From assembly GCA_029747585.1 (NCBI GenBank), contig JAPEVF010000007.1, positions 123,654 through 187,653 on the forward strand: a DNA stretch of 64,000 nt. The letters are read 5' to 3'. How positions within the stretch are numbered: the stretch's first letter is position 1; each line of letters opens with the position of its first letter. Source of the stretch: Pleurotus djamor (taxonomy: Eukaryota; Basidiomycota; Agaricomycetes; Agaricales; Pleurotaceae). The notes under the pieces are model-generated. The model was not told the DNA's origin and did no database searches. It worked only from the letters and a program-made list of their open reading frames with translations. Positions 58,601 through 64,000 of the stretch are shown here, piece after piece. Both the position numbers and the translations under genes were made by a program.

Positions 58601-61600
58601 CAGGAGCGACTCTATGATAGCGTCCTTTTGTCGTATCTGTGCAAGCAGATATTCACGTTTGCTAAGACCATGGAAAGGATAGGGTAAGTCTGAGGTCTCA
58701 GAAGACGGCGATGACAAAGGAGAGAAGTCTGCGGCTGGCATGGTGAACGATGCAATGGGATGGTTGAAGAGGTTCAAGGGGGAAAGGGGATGAATGTCAA
58801 TCCAAAAACTCCCATTCCCTTTAAAGGAGGAGTGTCAGTCGAGGCAACCCTTTCCCCCGTACCCGCACCGGCGAAGCCGTAGATGCGAAAGGCAGAAGAG
58901 CGCGGATGCCTGCCACCGTTAAGGGAGAAAGAACTCCGATTGTGTTTAATGGAAACGATGGAAGCCGACGAAGAGGAAAACGAAGGTAAAAGGCACTACT
59001 TCAAAGCGCATGTTTCCATCATAGGTAAACAGCCGATCACCACAGACAAGACACATTTCACCAAATTAGAGTTAAATCAAAAACGCACTTTGGAGCCATT
59101 CTTCGTTTCCTGCCTTCTACTATGCATACGTGACCGCTCGACTTGCATCGCCTGCACGTATTGTCGTCTTTTGGGAAATCACATTTCATCTATATCGCTG
59201 TGCGTGAGTAAACGACGACCGGGATGATGTGTCCATAGAAAGTGGAACATAGCCGCCGATCGAAGCAAAGCCGTTGAGCTACGATCAAACAGGACGAAGC
59301 TGAAAGAGAACGCGGAGACAGCACACAGCCACCCAGTAATTGAACGTCCAAAGTGACCGGGCAAGTTGCCATGAATTAAGGGGGCGCTGAACCGAGGATC
59401 CATAACGGGGGGCGTGGGGATCCATGTGCGCCAACACAAAACGTTTGACAGCGCACAACCCGCCGCCTCCACATAAACCCTGACTTTGCCCGCAGTATAT
59501 CAAGGACTGGGGGACACTGCCGAATTATGGCCGAAAGGCCAACGAAACGCGGCAAAAACGCGACAAATGTGTATACAAACTCACTTTGAGCTTCTTGCAA
59601 TGCGCACAAGCACCAGGTCTGAGGAACATAAGTAATGACGCGTTTCATGGAGCATCGATCATTGAAGAAACAGGTCAGAGTTAGTGTGTGCGTGCGGAAT
59701 GGTAAAATAGGCCCAGAGTCGAGAGCGTGTACCAGAGTTTAACAGCGGTTATGTGCCCAGGATGATGTTTTCACGTTACCACACGATATGTGAGGCACAT
59801 CGAAAACGGTTGAGGAATAATCGGGGGTATGTTGTCGCCGGAAAGTGTAATTGGTGGCGTGGATAATTAGCAGCGCAGACAGTTGTGAAGGCAAGAGTGC
59901 ATTGCGAGTATTTAGGTGGCAGTTGTCCAAAGATTGGAGCAGGCGATGCCAGCCGCCACAAGACGCATCAGAACCGAACATGACCATACCAAGAGCATCG
60001 GTCGACATATAGGGACACGGTCACGTGGACGTGATTGTCAGAAGCGTGACCCGGAGGTAGAGCAAATCCGAATCGCCAAAGGAGGCAGTAGGCCATATGG
60101 AATCGCCGGTAAGGGCATGAGACGCGCGTCACCAGAGTTCGTCGGAAGTAACATTCGCCGGAAGTAGTTTGTGGAGGGCGTAAAAGTCAATATAAGGTCG
60201 CAGGAATTTCATGAAGTGCGGTCGATAGGCAAGGAGAAACACCGGATTCCAAAAGGGATTCGAGAGACGCGAGGATAGCGCATCATTGGTGAGTAGCGGG
60301 TAGTTAGCATACCAAGTGCAGAGGATAAAGCGAGCCCATGGTACCGATGAAAGGTCATATCGTATTCGGCCCAGATGCAGAAGGCAGACAGGATTGGGTT
60401 GATGAAGTGCCGTCGAAGGTCAAGAACGCGGTCACCGGGTGCAATTAGTTGATGAAGCAAGGACGACACATCCAGAAGCCACAAGAAGACGAGGCCAAAA
60501 GTAAATTGCCGAAAGCATGGGGAGAAAGGGAGGGAAATAGATCAGCATCCCATGACAAAAGCAAAGATAACAAACACGGAGATCTGCTCAAAGAACAACA
60601 CACTCACAGTCGACCGCCTGATCCCTGAGTACCTTCAATACCTACGCCAGCAAGTCCTACTCGAATCTCAGAGGCCATACTCCACTCTTGTCCGGAATTG
60701 ACTACGCCAATGGCAAGGGATCAGGTGGTTGTGCGTGTAGAAGGGCATCAAATGAAGCTTACGGAGCGCAAACCCTTCATCATCGCTGTCACTTTCGCTA
60801 TCCCTTCCTCTAGCTCTCTTTCTCCCGCTGCCGCCAGACCCAAATCCACCGCCGCCTCCGGCACCGCCACTGGCTACCTTGGCCGCTCCTCTTCCAGCCC
60901 CAGGAAGCTTGCGCTTCCCGCGGTTTCCTGACGCAGACGTATTGGGCATTTCCACTCCTGGTTGAGAAGGCATTGCGGCCACGGCTTGGGATGCATCCGG
61001 GTGGGCTCCATACTGCTGCTGTGCCATCAATCCCAGCCCTGCGCCCATCTGCTGTTGCTGGGGTTGGGGTTGTTGTCCTTGATGATGCTGGGCTTGAGGA
61101 TATTGCGGACGAGGATGCTGTTGAACGTGCTGTGGGTGGCCGGGCATTCCATGAGCAGGTGAGACACTCTGCGCTTGCGTGAACGGGGAGCTTAACGTGG
61201 TCGAACTAGGCGAATAAGTATTGCTTTGCGATGGTCGGAACGTGTTCCCGCCCACTGAACTATTCGCTGCAGAGTTGATCACCCTTGCGAGATTGGCATC
61301 CTGGCGCCCATAGTGAGTGTGTTGCTCAGCGGCCAAGTTATCTGGATAAAAGGTGAACGCTGTGTCCACTGAAGACTGTGGATGTTGCTCGACACGTTGC
61401 TGTTGTTGTGGATGATGATATCCTTGAGCGTGCTGCCGAGGTAGGGACCCCATGGAAGGTTGTGTACGTGGTGTAACCTGGTGGTACGAGCCTGCTGCTA
61501 TTGTTTCCCCGCCTGTTGACATCGCCAATTCCCCGTGGCTGTCGGGGTACGCATTGGGGTTGTTGTACTCGCCGCCGTAACCGTACTGATTGTACGAGTC

Positions 61601-62180
61601 AGGTGCATCCCCCATGGCAGAGGTCAATGTAGAGTTGGCGAGATGGGTTCTTGGGAGAGGATGGTGCAGCATCTGTTGGGGATGGGATTGCGATGGCGGT
61701 AGATTCTGGTGTTGTGCCCTTTGGTGCGTGAGGGGGAAANGGGGATTGATATGTCAATGGGAAGCGTGCGAGAGGCTGGTTCAGCTGACTCACCACTGAT
61801 GATACTCCTGGGCCCGTGCGTCCTGCGACTGTTGTTGGTGTTGCAGCTGGGATGAATTGGGGTCGTAGAAGGAAGATGTCGGGGCAATCATAGCTGGGGT
61901 GGTCGAGCTGGCTGCCCGGCGCGGTAAAGCAGATGAAGCCGTTGAAGAAGCGGTCGCTGATGAATTAGGTGAAGCTGTGTGACGTTATTTGTCAGAAGTG
62001 ATGGTGGTGGAGGCGAAAGTTTCCCAAGAGCTGGAGAGAGATGTACTCACGACGAATTCCAGGTGTACCCGTTGATGAAGCTGATGTAGATGATAAAGCC
62101 GAAGGAGAAGGCGGCAAGTGTAGCGAGTGGTGGTCTGTTCTCCGACTCTGGGAGTTGTTGTTGCGGATTCCAGAATCCAT
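55655..62180 (-). CDS. Zn2Cys6 transcription factor with fungal-specific TF domain
   Basis: Large nuclear regulator, more than 14 exons. Probable start MDSGIRNNNSQSRRTD (62178-62180), then Ser/Pro- and Gln/His-rich activation-like regions (about 60790-61890), a Gly-rich stretch and a basic KRKLPGAGRG/GRKRARGR segment. The zinc cluster is assembled from two exons: PGACAHCKKLK on a 34-nt micro-exon (59585-59618) and MKCDFPKDDNTCRRCKSSGHVC on exon 59089-59189, giving C-x2-C-x6-C-x8-C-x2-C-x6-C. The linker/coil exon (58595-58661) encodes KREYLLAQIRQKDAIIESLL. The regulatory domain has SSRYYSEKSEIYPIAMHFAKH, CQAYILMSIFAVPARRWEEDRSWLYTGLAIR and MICFNLDRSTGTQFG, as in prtT-like fungal-specific TF domains. 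The end is MQALKNPVWWQNMMMPG. Targets unknown; it lies 16 kb from the PKS. Confidence 0.85.
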
Positions 62181-64000
62181 TGGCGAAGAGATGGGCCGGG
62201 GATTTAAGGGGACNCGATGGACTAGCAACGAACAGTCCTGCCAAAAGGACAAAGATGAGAAAGGGGACTGGCGAGCTTCAGCGTAATGGTAATAAAGAAG
62301 TGGAATGGCAACCCATGGGACACTCACACTGCCTGGAGGCGAGCTTCGCGATCAATTCCTTGCCCCCTTAGCTTTTAGGGTATGCNTCTCCGGTGTCGGG
62401 ATTTTTTATCCACCGCGTTCGTCTGCACCTCGACCCAAGCGAGCACAATGCACCGGGTAAACGCGACTGGCTACGCCTTGCTGGCGATACAGGTCAAGAA
62501 GAAAGAAAAAAGAGTTGAACTGGTGCAAAGTCCGAGCCCATCGATTAGTCTAGAATCCCAGCAAAGAATTAATCTCGTACCCACACTACACCAGCCGCAT
62601 ACTTGCCAAATACATCGGAGGGGCCCNATAACAGTATGTGTCCGTGACATGTTCCATTCCACCATGTGCACACACATGTTGCCTTCCCTGCAGNCGCATC
62701 AACCCTCGGTTCGGTATGCCTTTAAGTACATCGAAAGCTTTTGCTTCCGTCCATGTTCTTCCGTCACGCGTCATTCTTTCACGCAAGTCAGCGGCGATTT
62801 CAGTTCGGGTCGCCAAAATGACTGTAACACCTCAATGACTTCAAAAACTTAGGACGGCGACGANAAACGGTCTGTCGGAACGGCGAAATTTGGAAAAACC
62901 AGTGGGAGTGAAAAAGAGGCGCCGCGCTGGCGTCTGTCCACATTTGGGCATTTCTGTTTCCANGTCAAATTCAAACTCCTCTTCGCTGAATTTCGAAACC
63001 ATCGAGATAATCAACNCAGTCCTCTATGTTCCGGAGTCTNACATACCGCCNTCTGGTACTTATCGCTGGNTCCCACACCGTGTCGTNGTCTTGNTCTTCA
63101 CNNNANTNNTANTAGCCCTAGNGACGCCTTACTCGATCAAACCATCAGTGTCTCANTTTATTGAAACGGNAANCAGCNTTTNAGTACACNNCAAAGTNTC
63201 NNNNTNCAACATTTTCATGAAGATGNATACAATCTTCACTTTANCCGCAAGTATACGAGACGTATGGAACCCCCNTTGCATTAACCAGNCGACAAGATAA
63301 ATTAAACGACAGCACAATACNCCCGTCCNCCACATAACTTCGCCGCCACCGGCGATACCCATTCGCGCATGCCAGTGCAAGATGTTTTAAGGTTGGATCG
63401 AGGTAACGTCATTANGCTGCTTTGTNNTCTNCATGTCGGCAAAGGGGAAGCCGGTATGGNTATAATAGAGGACGACTTACCACCGAAATACACACGACAT
63501 TCGCTGCATNATGATGATGGNGGTGGCCGTGATGGGTTTTCTTTCGTGATCGGATATCGAGGGAACTCAGCCAGTCAGTACATGTCGGTGGAATGTGGCC
63601 AACACAGAACACAATCATCTGTGAATGGCTGGATTCTGCGCGCCCTCCATAAATTGTGTTGCTACCCTCACGTGTTGGATTGGTGCGGTACTTACTGAGA
63701 TACGCGATCTGTGACGGTTGATACGATATGAACGGAGATGGTTGCTGAACTTNAGGAGTCNTAGCTTGCAAGACAAGAGATCCCACAGNGTATCTACATC
63801 CAGCCTATGGTACGGATGCTAGAGAGCCGGTGACCTGGNCTCCATGGATTACGCTNGCCGACTCAGATGNGAGGGACGCATCACCCCTTCTTACGTTCAN
63901 ATGGGATGCACAAGGATCTTTATTTACGGNACCAACAACCTCGAGAAGTACCTCCCAAGCATGGGCAACTAATCCTCGTGCAATATCAAGCTTTCAGGNA
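62181..64000. other. N-rich right end, no gene recognised
   Basis: Upstream region of the transcription factor followed by sequence with very many isolated N (densest 63030-63250). Short open frames occur but none shows protein-family character. The quality is too low to exclude a gene beginning at the right edge. Confidence 0.5.

Noticed and set aside
59376..60484. Short frames inside the transcription-factor intron region
   Set aside because: None has a domain, and the flanking exons splice past them to form the zinc cluster.

Overview
The window is nuclear DNA of a filamentous basidiomycete, most likely an agaricomycete. The evidence is dense 45-70 nt GT-AG introns, a FunK1-type fungal kinase, a HET-domain protein, a basidiomycete-style Zn2Cys6 regulator, a non-reducing polyketide synthase, and a nuclear tRNA-Asn with a short intron. 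The genus cannot be named from the sequence. Many isolated N bases (mainly 29.8-32.2 kb and 61.7-64 kb) and some suspicious homopolymer runs point to a draft-quality assembly.

Left part (1-24.7 kb), accessory in character. It holds a FunK1 kinase running off the left edge, a degraded duplicate of a gene tail found 11 kb away, the tail of a dead cytochrome P450, and a HET-domain protein with a predicted lipidated N-terminus. A tail-to-tail pair of paralogous genes of unknown function follows, then a proline-rich EH-like protein, an intact P450, an F-box-like protein, a small secreted hydrophobic protein and a single-pass membrane protein with a lectin-like ectodomain.

Middle part (24.7-39.7 kb), conserved housekeeping. 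YPP1 (TPR cargo-transport protein), a mitochondrial carrier, TOM70, DPH3/KTI11, MTO1 and an amino-acid permease. DPH3 and MTO1 are divergent and about 0.1 kb apart; both belong to wobble-uridine tRNA modification, in the cytosol and mitochondria respectively.

Secondary-metabolite locus (39.7-50.6 kb). A non-reducing PKS (KS-AT-PT-ACP-ACP-TE) starts directly at the KS, with no SAT domain. Upstream on the same strand lie two tandemly duplicated amidohydrolase-type aromatic decarboxylases, both with signal peptides. The nearer copy is intact. The farther copy has lost its C-terminus. The expected chemistry, by analogy with OrsA/OrsB, is a PKS-made resorcylic acid followed by decarboxylation; this is inference. 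A tRNA-Asn begins 9 bp after the PKS stop codon on the same strand.

Right part (50.7-64 kb). A DUF2470 membrane protein, a coiled-coil membrane-anchored protein, a small conserved membrane protein with a CRE palindrome in its promoter, and a large Zn2Cys6 transcription factor whose zinc cluster is split by introns, half of it on a 34-nt micro-exon. The last 1.8 kb is N-rich with no recognisable gene.

All exon joins were worked out by hand from splice signals and reading frame; none is supported by transcripts.
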